From: Flavobacterium covae | GTDB lineage: Bacteria > Bacteroidota > Bacteroidia > Flavobacteriales > Flavobacteriaceae | DNA: 64,000 nucleotides | Reading direction: 5' to 3' | NCBI GenBank assembly: GCA_019565575.1 | Contig: CP067379.1 | Coordinates: 2,914,001-2,978,000 of the forward strand | Part shown: piece after piece, positions 10,721 through 23,105 of the stretch | Layout: every line of letters starts with the position of its first letter | How positions within the stretch are numbered: position 1 is the first letter of the stretch | Position numbers and translations under genes: made by a program | The notes under the pieces: model-generated | Databases searched by the model: none | What the model was told of the DNA's origin: nothing | What the model saw: the letters and a program-made list of their open reading frames with translations, nothing else

Positions 10721-11043
10721 TTCTTCTTATTCGCTTTAATATATTTGGCTCTTTCCTCCGCTACTTTCAACGCTTCTATTCCTAAATCTTCGCCCTGGAT
10801 TTCATATAAAATCTTGTCACTTAGGAATGAAACCAAAAGGGCGTTCGCGTTATATTCGTATATGTTGGCAAGTTTCAGAACTATTTCTTTTGTAATTCTG
10901 CGTTCTCCACGCTCCATTTTGCTCAAAATAGCAACGTCAATGTCGAGTAATGCAGCAACTTTCCGTAAGGGAAGCTCCTTTTCTTCTCGAATGTGTCTTA
11001 GCTTTTCGCCTATCGTTTCTGTTGATATACTTCTTGTTGACAT
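10717..11043 (-). CDS. HTH (Xre-type) controller protein of the R-M operon
   Basis: 108-residue DNA-binding protein with a Cro/C1-type helix-turn-helix in the first 70 residues: GEKLRHIREEKELPLRKVAA, then LDIDVAILSKMERGERRIT. The last part is charged and helical. Its stop overlaps the start of the R-M enzyme by 4 nt, placing it first in the operon. Controllers in this position usually delay or limit restriction-enzyme synthesis. The upstream 100 bp holds a TATTTTTG element and two small inverted repeats that could be its operators. The role as C protein is inferred from position and fold. Confidence 0.75.
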   Translation of the reverse strand: MSTRSISTETIGEKLRHIREEKELPLRKVAALLDIDVAILSKMERGERRITKEIVLKLANIYEYNANALLVSFLSDKILYEIQGEDLGIEALKVAEERAKYIKANKKK

Positions 11044-11049
11044 AATGTG

Positions 11050-11106
11050 TCAAAAATAGGGATAAAATGTTTTAATATTTACATTATTGGAATTGTTTTT
11101 CAATAA
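11050..11106 (-). promoter_or_regulatory. Candidate promoter and operator region of the defence operon
   Basis: On the minus strand TATTTTTG (plus 11051-11058) fits the Bacteroidota -7 consensus TAnnTTTG and lies only about 7 bp from the HTH start codon, implying a very short or absent leader. Upstream are inverted repeats AATGT...ACATT (11066-11085, 10-bp spacer) and TTATTG...CAATAA (11084-11106). Either could bind the HTH protein. No TTTG -33 element was found at the expected distance. Weak, pattern-based call. Confidence 0.3.
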
Positions 11107-11145
11107 AAATTGTAATATTTAAAAATTTTATATTTTTTAAGTATT

Positions 11146-12070
11146 TAATTCAAGTTGTTAGTTGATATTTATAAAAAACAAAGCAAAGGTTAAGTAATTT
11201 TGTTTTGTGAACCAAAAAAACAACACCAATGCTTTGCAAAGACAAAATTATATCAATTTTTGTTTAATTGATGATATATTAAAAGGAATTGAACATCCAA
11301 AAGATATAAGAAGACAAGTTAGTGATAGTGAAATTATTTTAACTGCGATTGTGTCATCGACAAGCTTTTATGGAAATCATAGTTCAGCTATAAAGTTTAT
11401 GAAACAATATGGATTTATACCAAAGATGCTTGACAAGAGTAGATTTAATAGAAGATTACATAAAATTGGAAGTTTGCTTTATGAGTTATTTGAAATAATA
11501 AGTTCATATTTTAAAGATTTATGCTGTGAGATGCAGTATATCATAGATTCATTTCCAGTTGCTGTTTGCAATAATATGAGGATTTCGAACTGTAAAATCC
11601 TCAAAGAAGAAAAATGGCGAGGTTACACAGCAAGTATGCGAAATTATTTTTATGGAGTTAAAGTACAATTACTTACCACAAAAAATGGAATCCCAATAGC
11701 TTTTCATTTTACACCAGGAAAAACAGCAGATGCAAAAGCACTAGGAAAAATGATTGATAAATTACCAGTAGAGGCTTCAATATATGGAGATAGTACTTAT
11801 ACTGATTATAGTTTAGAGGATGCTGTATATAAGAGAAGATGTATTTCATTAAAAATTCAGCGTAAATCAAATGCTAAAAGAATGGATACTTTAGAACAAA
11901 AAAATGAAAAACTAAAAATGAGAAAAAGGGTAGAAACAACAATAAGCGATATTAAAAAAATGTTTCCAAGAAGTATACATGCAATAACTTTAGAAGGTTT
12001 TCTAATAAAACTTACATTATTTGTCTTTGGCTTGCAATTAAATAAATCAATTAACTAGCAACTTGAATTA
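11146..12070 (+). mobile_element. IS982-family insertion sequence
   Basis: About 925-bp element. The ends are imperfect inverted repeats of about 22 bp: 11146-11167 begins TAATTCAAGTTG, and 12049-12070 is its reverse complement with about three mismatches. One transposase gene fills the interior. The size and the single DDE transposase fit IS982. A clean target duplication could not be resolved because both flanks are AT-rich and similar. Confidence 0.8.
11207..12058 (+). CDS. IS982-family DDE transposase
   Basis: 283-residue transposase, intact, using a GTG start inside the element. DDE elements are visible as IIDSFPV (first Asp), IYGDSTYTDY (second Asp) and the C-terminal RKRVETTISDIKKMFP with the catalytic Glu, followed by the conserved GFLIKLTLFVFGLQLN tail. 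The YFYGVKVQLLTTKNGIPI stretch is typical of IS982. It reads away from the defence operon. Because the frame is complete and the terminal repeats are present, the copy may still be active. Confidence 0.88.
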   Translation: MNQKNNTNALQRQNYINFCLIDDILKGIEHPKDIRRQVSDSEIILTAIVSSTSFYGNHSSAIKFMKQYGFIPKMLDKSRFNRRLHKIGSLLYELFEIISSYFKDLCCEMQYIIDSFPVAVCNNMRISNCKILKEEKWRGYTASMRNYFYGVKVQLLTTKNGIPIAFHFTPGKTADAKALGKMIDKLPVEASIYGDSTYTDYSLEDAVYKRRCISLKIQRKSNAKRMDTLEQKNEKLKMRKRVETTISDIKKMFPRSIHAITLEGFLIKLTLFVFGLQLNKSIN

Positions 12071-12145
12071 TTTAATTTCCTAGCTTAAAGTTTTTCCAAA
12101 TACTATCTGCCAATTTTATTTCTTTATCTGTGGAGCCATACCCAG
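12066..12145 (-). pseudogene. Remnant of the 3' end of an Eco57I-type methyltransferase gene
   Basis: About 75 bp closely resembling plus-strand positions 6148-6225, the C-terminal coding end of the methyltransferase (LADSIWKK region), with roughly ten mismatches. It lies immediately beyond the IS982 right end, in the same orientation as the real gene. It has no start and is not a gene. It is probably the leftover of an older or duplicated R-M cassette cut by the IS. Confidence 0.65.
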
Positions 12146-12606
12146 TTATCGCAAAAATACTTTAAGTTCCCATTCCTATTAGATTTAAAAAAATATAAAA
12201 GTAAAATTTGAAGAATTTTAGTAACAAAGAAGCCTCATCAAAATTTAGCATTAAGATGTCTCCCTTTGGTCGAAATGAAAAAGATTGCGAACTTTTTGTA
12301 GAATCTCCTGTTTTGTTATTCTTTTATGAATAGATTCTATTCTTTCTAACTAATTCTTAGGAAAACCACTTAATGACAAATTTTAACACAATTTTAATTT
12401 CACATTCAAATTTAAAAAATACGTTAAAAACAAGCATAAAAATCATTAAAAATAAATTCCTTCCCTATATTCTTAAGCACAAATTAATATTTTATTAATA
12501 CTTTGTTTTTTTTGATAACAATATGCAAAGAAAAAATTGATTTCCATTTATTTAGAATAATCTATAATTTAAAATTCTTTATTTATATTGCAATAAAACT
12601 AAAATT
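12146..12606. other. AT-rich non-coding stretch with one hairpin-repeat core
   Basis: No credible gene. Positions 12256-12309 match the dispersed core that contains CTCCCTTTGGTCGAAATG and GATTGCGAACTTTTTG. The rest is very AT-rich spacer leading to the exported gluzincin-like gene. Confidence 0.6.
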
Positions 12607-15408
12607 TTGAAGAAACAACTCTTAATAATCATTTTATTTTTCATACTTGGTCATATAAATTATACATACAGCCAGCAATCACTAAATTGTAAAGTTTTTC
12701 TAGAATCTCATTCTAAAAAACTGGTTGTTCAGCAAAAAATAATTTATAAAAATCAGTACCCCTATCCTATTGATCAATTAACATTTAGTGATTGGAATCA
12801 TAGTTTTTCTAACAGGCAAACACCCCTTGGAAAAAAATTATCGGATCAATTTGTTCGAAATTTTCACTTATCCAATAAAAGTGAAAGAGGAGAAACTTTT
12901 TTAAACACAATTACAGTTAATAATAACGTAGTTACACCACAAAGATTTTCAAATCAAATAGACCTATTTTCTATTCCTGTTTTTAATCTAAAATCGGGTG
13001 ATTCAATAGAAATACAATTAAACTACGAACTTCAAATACCTAATAGTAAATTTACTCGATGGGGAACAAATAAAGAAGATTTTTATTTGAAAGATTGTTT
13101 TTTGTTAATCAACAAACAGATAAACAGTAATACGGGTGTTACTTATAGCAATGAAAACACAGAAGATGCTACTTATGAAGAAGTTAAGGAAATGCTGTTT
13201 TCTTTTGAAATTCCCGATCAATATAATATTATTTCTAACTTGGACTCAATAAATTCCAAAACGTTTAAAAGCACCCATTCAAAAGAATATCAATTCATAA
13301 TAGAAAAAAATAAAACGTTTGAAACTCTTTCTAACGATAATATATCTATTATAACCAATCTAGAAAGTAAAAATGTTAATGATATTCAAAAATTCCTTAT
13401 CATTGATAGAATCATTAAGTATTTTGAAAAACACATAGGAAAGTCTAAAACAAAACGTTTGCTTATTTCACAAGTTGACTATGACCGAAATCCTTTCTAT
13501 GGGTTAAATCAACTACCAAGTCTTTTGAGTCCTTTTCCTGATAGTTTTTTATATGAATTAAAATTTTTAAAAGTGTATTCACAAAGTTTTTTGAAATCTA
13601 ATTTAAACATTGATTGGCGAAAAGATCATTATTTATTAGATGCTATTCAACACTATTACCTGATCAATTACATTGAAGAATATTACCCTAATATAAATTT
13701 AGCGGGAACACTTAACCGATTTAAAATACTAAAAGGATATGAGTTCACAAATGCTAAGTTTAACGAACAGTATTATCATGCTTATCTTATAATGGCTAGA
13801 AAAACACTAGATCAAGCTTTAAACACTCCTAAGAACAAACTCAGTAAATTCAACGAGCAAATTGCACTCAAATACAAAGCTGGATTAGCATTTAAATATC
13901 TTGAAAATTACTTAGAAGATCAATCATTAGAAAAAAGTATCCAAGAATTCTTTAATATTAATCAAGAAAAATTTTGTAACACAATTGATTTTGAAACTAT
14001 TTTAAAAAAAAATACTAAAAAAAATATAGATTGGTTTTTTCACGAATTAGTTTCTTCTAAAGAATTAGTTGACTATCATTTTGGTAAAATTCAAAAACAT
14101 AATAACCAAATTCAACTAGAAATTAAAAAAATCACAATTCTAGTATTCCCTTTACATTAAGTGGTTATAAAAACAAAGAAAAGATATTTCAAAAATGGAT
14201 TATTCCTCATTTTGAAAAGGATACAACTTTTGCTTTTAATACAAAAGAATTAGATCAATTTGTTATCAATGAAAATAATTATTTTCCAGAACTAAATAAA
14301 AAAAATAATTATAAGACTACTAATTTTTTTAAACCTAACCGCCCAATAGATTTTACTTTTTTAGGGATTTAGAAAATTCTAAACGAAACCAAATTTTTTA
14401 TTATCCCAATATTGATTATAATGTGTATGATGGTGCTTTAATTTCCTTAATTTTAAACAATGAAAGCTTTATTGCACGTCCTTTTAATTACGAAATAAAT
14501 CCTAGTTATTCATTTAACACCCAGTCCTTAACAGGTAGTGGATTTATAGGTTATTCATTAAACAAACCTTCTAATACTAATTTCCAAACTCGTTTTACCT
14601 TATCTACTTCTTACTACCATTACATACAAAATGCTTCCTATTTTAGGGTTATACCTGCTCTTATCTTTAGATTCCGAAATTTAGATATTACGAAAAATGA
14701 ATACAAAACCCTTTCTTTTAGACAAGTTTTTGTAAACAAAGAATTTAGTCCTTTGTCTAAAGATACGTTATCTCCATTAAAATACTCCGTTTTCAACGCT
14801 CGTTATTCATTTGGAAATAATGAAACCGCAAAAGGATACCATATATCAAATCAAATACAAATAGGTAATGAATTTGCAAAATATATTAATGAAATTAGTT
14901 ATAGAAAACTTTTTGAAAATAATTATCAAATAGGTTTTCGCTTTTACGGCGGAATATTTCTTTACAAAAACACTAATTCTTCCTATTATGATTTTGGATT
15001 AGATCGTCCAAAAGATTATCTTTTTGACTACTCATTTTATGGAAGAAGTGAAAAATCAGGTTTTTTTAGCCAACAAATTATTATAGCAGAAGGTGGATTT
15101 AAATCTAAATTTAGTAATCCTTATGCTAATCAATGGTTAACCGCCGTTAACATAACTTCCTCTTTATGGAAATGGGTTCAAGTATATGGCGATGTAGGCC
15201 TCTACAAAAACAAATATAGTAATCCTAATTGGGTTTATGACACTGAATTCATTTTAATATAGTCCCTGATTATTTCGAAATATTTTGTCCTATTTATTCA
15301 AAAAATGGATGGGAAATAGGACAAAAAAATTATGCCGAAAAAATACGTTTCCAATTTACTATTAATCCCAAAACTCTTTTAGGTATTTTCAATAGAAAAT
15401 GGTTTTAA
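12607..15408 (+). CDS. Exported gluzincin-like (M1-related) protein, three frame breaks
   Basis: Large secreted or periplasmic protein related to flavobacterial gluzincin/M1-type proteins. It starts at a TTG (12607) with a signal peptide whose hydrophobic core is LLIIILFFILG, with likely cleavage near YSQQS. The first 517 codons include GLNQLPSLLSPFPDSF and LLDAIQHYYLINY, a pattern of this family. I see no HExxH zinc site, so it may be non-catalytic. The C-terminal third is rich in aromatic beta-strands and ends in NPKTLLGIFNRKWF. Frames break near 14120 (7 A, 8 expected), 14367 (GGG, 4 expected) and 15243 (one G missing); joining them gives about 933 residues. It stands alone between an AT-rich spacer and the E1 gene. 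Confidence 0.6.
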
Positions 15409-15558
15409 AACAATAAAAACACATTTTAAGTAAAAATATCTAATAAAAAACAACATTTTTATAAAAAATAAATAATTAAAAAGATTATATTGAATTAAAA
15501 ATACGAATAATTAAATTTTATTTTTTCAAAATAAAGCACAACATAACGGCTTTTTAAT

Positions 15559-15566
15559 TAAATTTG
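15559..15566 (+). promoter_or_regulatory. Candidate -7 promoter element of the E1 gene
   Basis: TAAATTTG fits TAnnTTTG and lies 19 bp before the E1 start codon, which would give a short leader. No good TTTG -33 element at the usual spacing. Confidence 0.35.
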
Positions 15567-15585
15567 CGTACTTACATTTAAGAAA

Positions 15586-17988
15586 ATGGCACAAGTAGAA
15601 GAAAAAAAAGAATTAACTTTTGAAGATTTTAAAACAGAAGTTTTAAATGATTATAAAATTGCGCGCATCAGTCGCGAATGTAGTTTATTAGGTCGTAAAG
15701 AAGTTTTAACAGGAAAAGCAAAATTCGGCATTTTTGGCGATGGAAAAGAAATCCCTCAACTTGCTTTAGCAAAAGCATTTCAAAATGGCGATTTCCGTTC
15801 TGGTTATTATCGTGACCAAACTTTTATGATGGCCATAGGTGCTTTGAGTATTGAACAATTTTTTGCGGGTCTTTATGGACATACAGATTTAGCATTCGAT
15901 CCTATGAGTGCAGGTCGTCAAATGGGAGGCCATTTTTCAACACACTCATTAGATGAAAATGGAAATTGGAATGACTTAACCAAACAAAAAAATTCAAGTG
16001 CTGACATTTCTCCTACAGCGGGACAAATGCCACGCTTATTAGGTTTGGCACAAGCATCTAAAATATTTCGAAATGTAGAAGGAATAGACACTACTAATTT
16101 TTCTGTAAGAGGAAATGAAGTAGCTTGGGGAACCATTGGAAATGCCTCAACTTCAGAAGGATTGTTCTTTGAAACAATCAATGCAGCAGGCGTATTACAA
16201 GTTCCTATGGTAATGAGCGTATGGGATGATGAATACGGTATTTCAGTACACGCACGTTATCAAACCACAAAAGAAAATATATCCGAAATATTAAAAGGTT
16301 TCCAAAGAGATCAAACAAACAATGGTTTCGAAATACTAAATGTAAAAGGTTGGGATTATCCTGGCTTAGTAGAAACCTACCAACAAGCTTCTAAAATAGC
16401 AAGAGAAGAACATGTACCTGTATTAATTCACGTAAATGAATTAACCCAACCCCAAGGTCATTCAACTTCAGGATCGCATGAACGTTACAAATCCGTTGAA
16501 CGTCTCGCTTGGGAAACAGAATTTGACTGCCTATCTCAAATGCGTAAATGGTTACTAGAAAACAGTTTAGCCACAACCGAAGAATTAGACGAAATTGATA
16601 CTCAAGCTAAAAAGGATGTATTAGAAGGCAAAAAAACAGCTTGGAATAATTTTACAAACCCTATAAAAACCGAAAGAGACGAACTAGTAACGATCTTACA
16701 AAACATTGCATCTGAGTCAACAAATAAAGTTTTTATAGAAAAATATGCTCATGATTTAAATAGCATAAAAGAACCTATTCGTAAAGACATTCTTATAACT
16801 GCACGTAAAGTGTTAAGAATGCTAATACAAGAAAATACCAAAACAACTCTAGCAAATTGGATTAGTCAATATATTACTAAAATTCAACCTAAATTTAGCT
16901 CTCATTTGTTCTCTCAATCAGAAAACAATGTACTTGCTATCAATGAAATAAAACCTACTTATGATGAAAATTCAGAAGAAGTAGACGCTCGTTTAGTTAT
17001 AAGAGACAATTTTGATGCTATTTTTGCAAAATACCCACAAACTTTAATCTTTGGTGAAGATTCTGGAAACATTGGAGACGTAAACCAAGGTTTGGAAGGA
17101 ATGCAAGAAAAATATGGCGAAATGCGTGTGAGTGATGCCGGTATTCGTGAAGCCACTATTCTAGGTCAAGGAATTGGTATGGCTATGAGAGGATTAAGAC
17201 CTATAGCAGAAATTCAATATTTAGACTACTTATTATACGCCATTCAAATCATGAGTGATGATCTTGCAACACTACAGTATCGTACAGCAGGTCGTCAGAA
17301 ATCACCTTTAATCATAAGAACTCGCGGTCATCGTTTAGAAGGTATTTGGCATTCTGGGTCACCTATGGGAATGATTATAAATGCAATTCGAGGCATTCAT
17401 GTATTAGTTCCTCGTAATATGACAAAAGCGGCTGGATTTTACAACACTCTATTACAAACAGATGAACCCGCATTAGTAGTAGAATGTTTAAATGGTTACC
17501 GTTTAAAGGAAAAAATGCCTACGAATCTAGGTGAGTTCAAGACACCTATAGGTATTACAGAAACACTCAAAGAAGGGAAAGACATAACTATAGTATCCTA
17601 CGGCTCTACTTTACGTTTAGTAGAACAGGCAGCAAAAGAATTACTAGAAATAGGAATTGATATAGAAATTATTGATATTCAATCATTGCTCCCTTTTGAT
17701 ATTAACCATGACATTGTAAAATCAGTAGCAAAAACAAATCGTTTGTTAATTGTTGATGAAGATGTACCAGGTGGTGCTGCTGCCTATATTTTACAACAAA
17801 TTGTAGAAGAACAAAAAGCTTATAAATACCTAGATAGCCAACCAGAAACTCTTACTGCAAGGGCACACCGTCCAGCTTACGGTACTGATGGCGATTATTT
17901 TTCAAAACCTTCTGTGGAAGATATTTTTGAAAAAGTGTATGAAATTATGCACGAATCTAATCCTAGCAAATTTCCAAGCTTATACTAA
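15586..17988 (+). CDS. Fused E1 alpha-beta subunit of a branched-chain/2-oxoacid dehydrogenase
   Basis: 800-residue thiamine-diphosphate enzyme that decarboxylates a 2-oxoacid (likely the branched-chain type) and passes the acyl group to the lipoyl E2. The N-terminal half is E1 alpha: SGYYRDQTFMMA, the GRQMGGHFST segment, and a cofactor region GTIGNASTSEG ... WDDEYGISV. The C-terminal half (from about residue 455) is E1 beta: IFGEDSGNIGDVNQG, GIREATILGQGIGMAMRG, RGHRLEGIWH and LIVDEDVPGGAAAYI. The fusion is common in Bacteroidota, where the halves replace two separate genes. No E2 or E3 gene is adjacent. Followed by a terminator. Confidence 0.88.
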   Translation: MAQVEEKKELTFEDFKTEVLNDYKIARISRECSLLGRKEVLTGKAKFGIFGDGKEIPQLALAKAFQNGDFRSGYYRDQTFMMAIGALSIEQFFAGLYGHTDLAFDPMSAGRQMGGHFSTHSLDENGNWNDLTKQKNSSADISPTAGQMPRLLGLAQASKIFRNVEGIDTTNFSVRGNEVAWGTIGNASTSEGLFFETINAAGVLQVPMVMSVWDDEYGISVHARYQTTKENISEILKGFQRDQTNNGFEILNVKGWDYPGLVETYQQASKIAREEHVPVLIHVNELTQPQGHSTSGSHERYKSVERLAWETEFDCLSQMRKWLLENSLATTEELDEIDTQAKKDVLEGKKTAWNNFTNPIKTERDELVTILQNIASESTNKVFIEKYAHDLNSIKEPIRKDILITARKVLRMLIQENTKTTLANWISQYITKIQPKFSSHLFSQSENNVLAINEIKPTYDENSEEVDARLVIRDNFDAIFAKYPQTLIFGEDSGNIGDVNQGLEGMQEKYGEMRVSDAGIREATILGQGIGMAMRGLRPIAEIQYLDYLLYAIQIMSDDLATLQYRTAGRQKSPLIIRTRGHRLEGIWHSGSPMGMIINAIRGIHVLVPRNMTKAAGFYNTLLQTDEPALVVECLNGYRLKEKMPTNLGEFKTPIGITETLKEGKDITIVSYGSTLRLVEQAAKELLEIGIDIEIIDIQSLLPFDINHDIVKSVAKTNRLLIVDEDVPGGAAAYILQQIVEEQKAYKYLDSQPETLTARAHRPAYGTDGDYFSKPSVEDIFEKVYEIMHESNPSKFPSLY

Positions 17989-18009
17989 AGTTATTTTTTT
18001 ATTTTAAAT

Positions 18010-18043
18010 AAAAAAGGAAAGTCTTTTAAAATTTTTCCTTTTT
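18010..18043 (+). terminator. Terminator after the E1 gene
   Basis: AAAAAGGAAA pairs with TTTTTCCTTTTT across a short loop, ending in T residues, about 22 bp after the stop codon. Confidence 0.6.
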
Positions 18044-18221
18044 ATCATTCTCATCAAAGAATGTAAATAGACAATATGAATTAAAAAGTACTGATAATAA
18101 GGATTTTACTATCCTCCAAGTACCCAAGCTAGAAGTCACGTTATTACTTTTAGACACTCTCTTTTTATTTAGAGCATAAAAAAGACAAGGAAAAAGAATT
18201 ACACGTAAATTTTATCTTAAC

Positions 18222-18261
18222 AAAACTAACCTCATTAATTATTTTAAAGGAGGTTAGTTTT
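18222..18261 (-). terminator. Terminator of katG
   Basis: Perfect 12-bp arms AAAACTAACCTC / GAGGTTAGTTTT lie just beyond the katG stop codon. On the minus strand the second arm ends in Ts. Confidence 0.65.
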
Positions 18262-18280
18262 ATTATTTTATAAACAAAGG

Positions 18281-20998
<2,718 letters not shown>

Positions 20999-21409
20999 CT
21001 AATTTATGGTGATTTCGTACAATTCAATTGGCAATTGATCGGGATCTTGAAAAAAGGTAAATCTTTTTTGCGTAAATTCATCAATTCTTATAGATTCGAC
21101 TATGATATTATGTTTTTTTAATTTTTCTATCATTTCTTCTAGATTTGAAACTTCAAAGGCTAAATGTCTTAATCCACAGCTTTCTGGTCTTGAAACTCTC
21201 ATTGGAGGATTTGGAAAGGAAAATAGTTCAATAATATAGTTTCCATTTAATGCTAAATCTAGTTTATAAGATTGTCTTTCTTCTCTATATGTTTCTTTAA
21301 TGATTTCTAATTCTAAAATTTTAGTATAAAAATATTTTGACTTTTCGTAGTCTGAACAAATAATGGCTATATGATGAATACTCTTTAACATATTTTGTTT
21401 TAAACGCAT
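20999..21409 (-). CDS. VOC-family protein, YaeR/GloA2 type
   Basis: Vicinal-oxygen-chelate fold protein (136 residues as read; the start may be the Met at residue 7, giving MLKSIHHIAIICSDY). It shows HHIAIICSDYEKSK..FYT, LALNGNYIIELFSFPNPP, RPESCGLRHLAFEV and TQKRFTFFQDPDQLPIELYE, a pattern very close to E. coli YaeR. Metal ligands would be the early His and the later His and Glu residues. The substrate is unknown; a glyoxalase-like detoxification role is assumed. It lies downstream of the DJ-1 gene, separated by a hairpin. Confidence 0.8.
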   Translation of the reverse strand: MRLKQNMLKSIHHIAIICSDYEKSKYFYTKILELEIIKETYREERQSYKLDLALNGNYIIELFSFPNPPMRVSRPESCGLRHLAFEVSNLEEMIEKLKKHNIIVESIRIDEFTQKRFTFFQDPDQLPIELYEITIN

Positions 21410-21434
21410 TAAGGCAACATATAATTGTTGCCTT
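21409..21434 (-). terminator. Hairpin between the DJ-1 and VOC genes
   Basis: Perfect arms TAAGGCAACA / TGTTGCCTTA between the two genes. It may end the DJ-1 transcript or attenuate read-through into the VOC gene. Confidence 0.5.
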
Positions 21435-21455
21435 AAATTATTTTTGAGAATTAAA

Positions 21456-22133
21456 TTAAAGTTTTTGAAGTTCTTTTAAAACGGCTTCTCCAACTCCATG
21501 AGCGGATTGTGGATTTTGTCCTGTCACGACTCTTTGGTCAACTGCTACATGAGATTGCCATAGTCCTGATTTTTCAAATTTTGCACCACGTTCAATAAGT
21601 TTAGTTTCTAGACTAAATGGCACGACATTTTCTAATTTTATTGCACTTTCTTCTTCATTGGTAAAAGCGTTTATTTTTTTTCCATCAACTAAATATTTAC
21701 CATTACTAAGTTTAATATTTACCAAACCTGCTGGTCCATGACAAACAGCACTTACTACACCATTATTTTCATAAATTTTTTGTGCAATTAGTGCTAGTTC
21801 TTCATTGTCTGCAAAATCCCACATGGTGCCATGTCCTCCTGCATATAAGATAGCTACGTAATCTGACGGATTAATATCCGATGGTTTCATTGTATTTTGG
21901 ATTTTAGCTTGATATTTTTTGTCTGTTAAAAATCTTTGGTCGATAGGGTCTTCATTATTTTCTCCATAATATGAAGGATTACCTCCTTTAGGGCTAACAA
22001 ATTCTATTTCATATCCTGCATCACTTAAAACAGCCCAAGGGTGAGTTACTTCTCCTAAATAATATCCCGTAGATTGACCTGTTTCTCCGAGTTTGTTGTG
22101 GCTCGTAACCACAAATAAAATTTTTTTATTCAT
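21456..22133 (-). CDS. DJ-1/PfpI-family (Hsp31-like) glutamine-amidotransferase-fold protein
   Basis: 225 residues. Class I glutamine-amidotransferase fold with the nucleophile elbow SAVCHGPAG (Cys about 131) and the upstream acidic element in AILYAGGHGTMWDF. The N-terminus KILFVVTSHNKLG and the THPWAVLSDAGYEIEFVSPKGG segment match the Hsp31/YDR533c-like branch. Members are chaperones or glyoxalase III/deglycase enzymes against methylglyoxal. The adjacent VOC gene fits carbonyl detoxification. The exact activity cannot be told from sequence. Confidence 0.85.
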   Translation of the reverse strand: MNKKILFVVTSHNKLGETGQSTGYYLGEVTHPWAVLSDAGYEIEFVSPKGGNPSYYGENNEDPIDQRFLTDKKYQAKIQNTMKPSDINPSDYVAILYAGGHGTMWDFADNEELALIAQKIYENNGVVSAVCHGPAGLVNIKLSNGKYLVDGKKINAFTNEEESAIKLENVVPFSLETKLIERGAKFEKSGLWQSHVAVDQRVVTGQNPQSAHGVGEAVLKELQKL

Positions 22134-22333
22134 TTTTTTCTATTTAAAGTTTGCGCATTTACTTGACATAAACCACTAAAAGTAATATAACTTAGAATTA
22201 TTATAATTCTTGTCGAAATGTTTTGAAACAATTTATTCATTGTCTTACTATTTTTAGTTGGTTGCAAATTTCATCGCATTCTTTTTCTTCTCATAGGAGA
22301 TAAATCACAAGTTTTGTGTGATGTATATCACAC

Positions 22334-22897
22334 TTAAGAACTAAGACGGCTAAGGGTTTCTCTTGAAACACCTAAGTAAGAAGCAATTAGGGTTTTAGGC
22401 ACTCTTTGAAATAATATTGGATAATTTTCACGAAGTTGCTCGTATCTTTCTTTAGCATTGCTATTTAATAAAGATAGTATTCTTCTTTGTAAGGCCATAT
22501 AACCTGAATTGGATTTTTTTTTTAAAAAGTGTTCTATTTTGTGCATATCTGCACATAATTTTTCTCTATTACACAAGGATAGACAAAGTACTTCTGTTGC
22601 TTCAATGCAGTCTATATTTAATATAGACTTTGTTTCATTAAAATAAGCTTGATAATCCGTAATCCACCAATCTTCCATTGCAAACTGCATGATGTGTTCT
22701 TTACCGTCTTGATTAACATAATAAGCTTTTAAAAGACCTTTTGTGACAAAATGATCATTTTGCACAAAATCTCCTTCTTGAATCAAATATTGGTGTTTTT
22801 TTAACTTTTTGGTTGTAAAATGAGACAAAATATATTCAAATTCTTTATCTGTTAATGGCGTAATTTTTTCTATTTGATGTCTTAGTATCTCGCTCAT
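22334..22897 (-). CDS. Crp/Fnr-family transcription regulator
   Basis: 187 residues. The N-terminal cyclic-nucleotide-binding-like beta-barrel is seen in KKHQYLIQEGDFVQNDHFVTKG and KEHIMQFAMEDWWITDY. The C-terminal winged helix ends with PKTLIASYLGVSRETLSRL. It lacks the Fnr cysteine cluster, so it is not an oxygen sensor of the Fnr type. Its position 200 bp upstream of the DJ-1 gene on the same strand suggests it regulates the stress genes here, but this is inference. Confidence 0.82.
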   Translation of the reverse strand: MSEILRHQIEKITPLTDKEFEYILSHFTTKKLKKHQYLIQEGDFVQNDHFVTKGLLKAYYVNQDGKEHIMQFAMEDWWITDYQAYFNETKSILNIDCIEATEVLCLSLCNREKLCADMHKIEHFLKKKSNSGYMALQRRILSLLNSNAKERYEQLRENYPILFQRVPKTLIASYLGVSRETLSRLSS

Positions 22898-23105
22898 CTT
22901 TTTGTAAACTGTATTTTTTTAAATCGGATATTATTTTTGGTTGTTTAACCTGCTATTAGGTAAATATAGTGTAAAAGATAAAAAAGACAAAGTTAAGCTA
23001 GATGGTTTTCTGTTAATCTTGATTTAAAAAGTATGATTTTTTAGAAATATTGGTTCTTTAGCAACAATAATGTTTTGTCTATTTTTCTACATTATTCAAC
23101 TTTCA

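Noticed and set aside
1..12145. Prophage or integrative element carrying the defence genes
   Set aside because: No integrase, structural phage gene, tRNA attachment site or conjugation gene is visible; only the IS982 element is mobile here.
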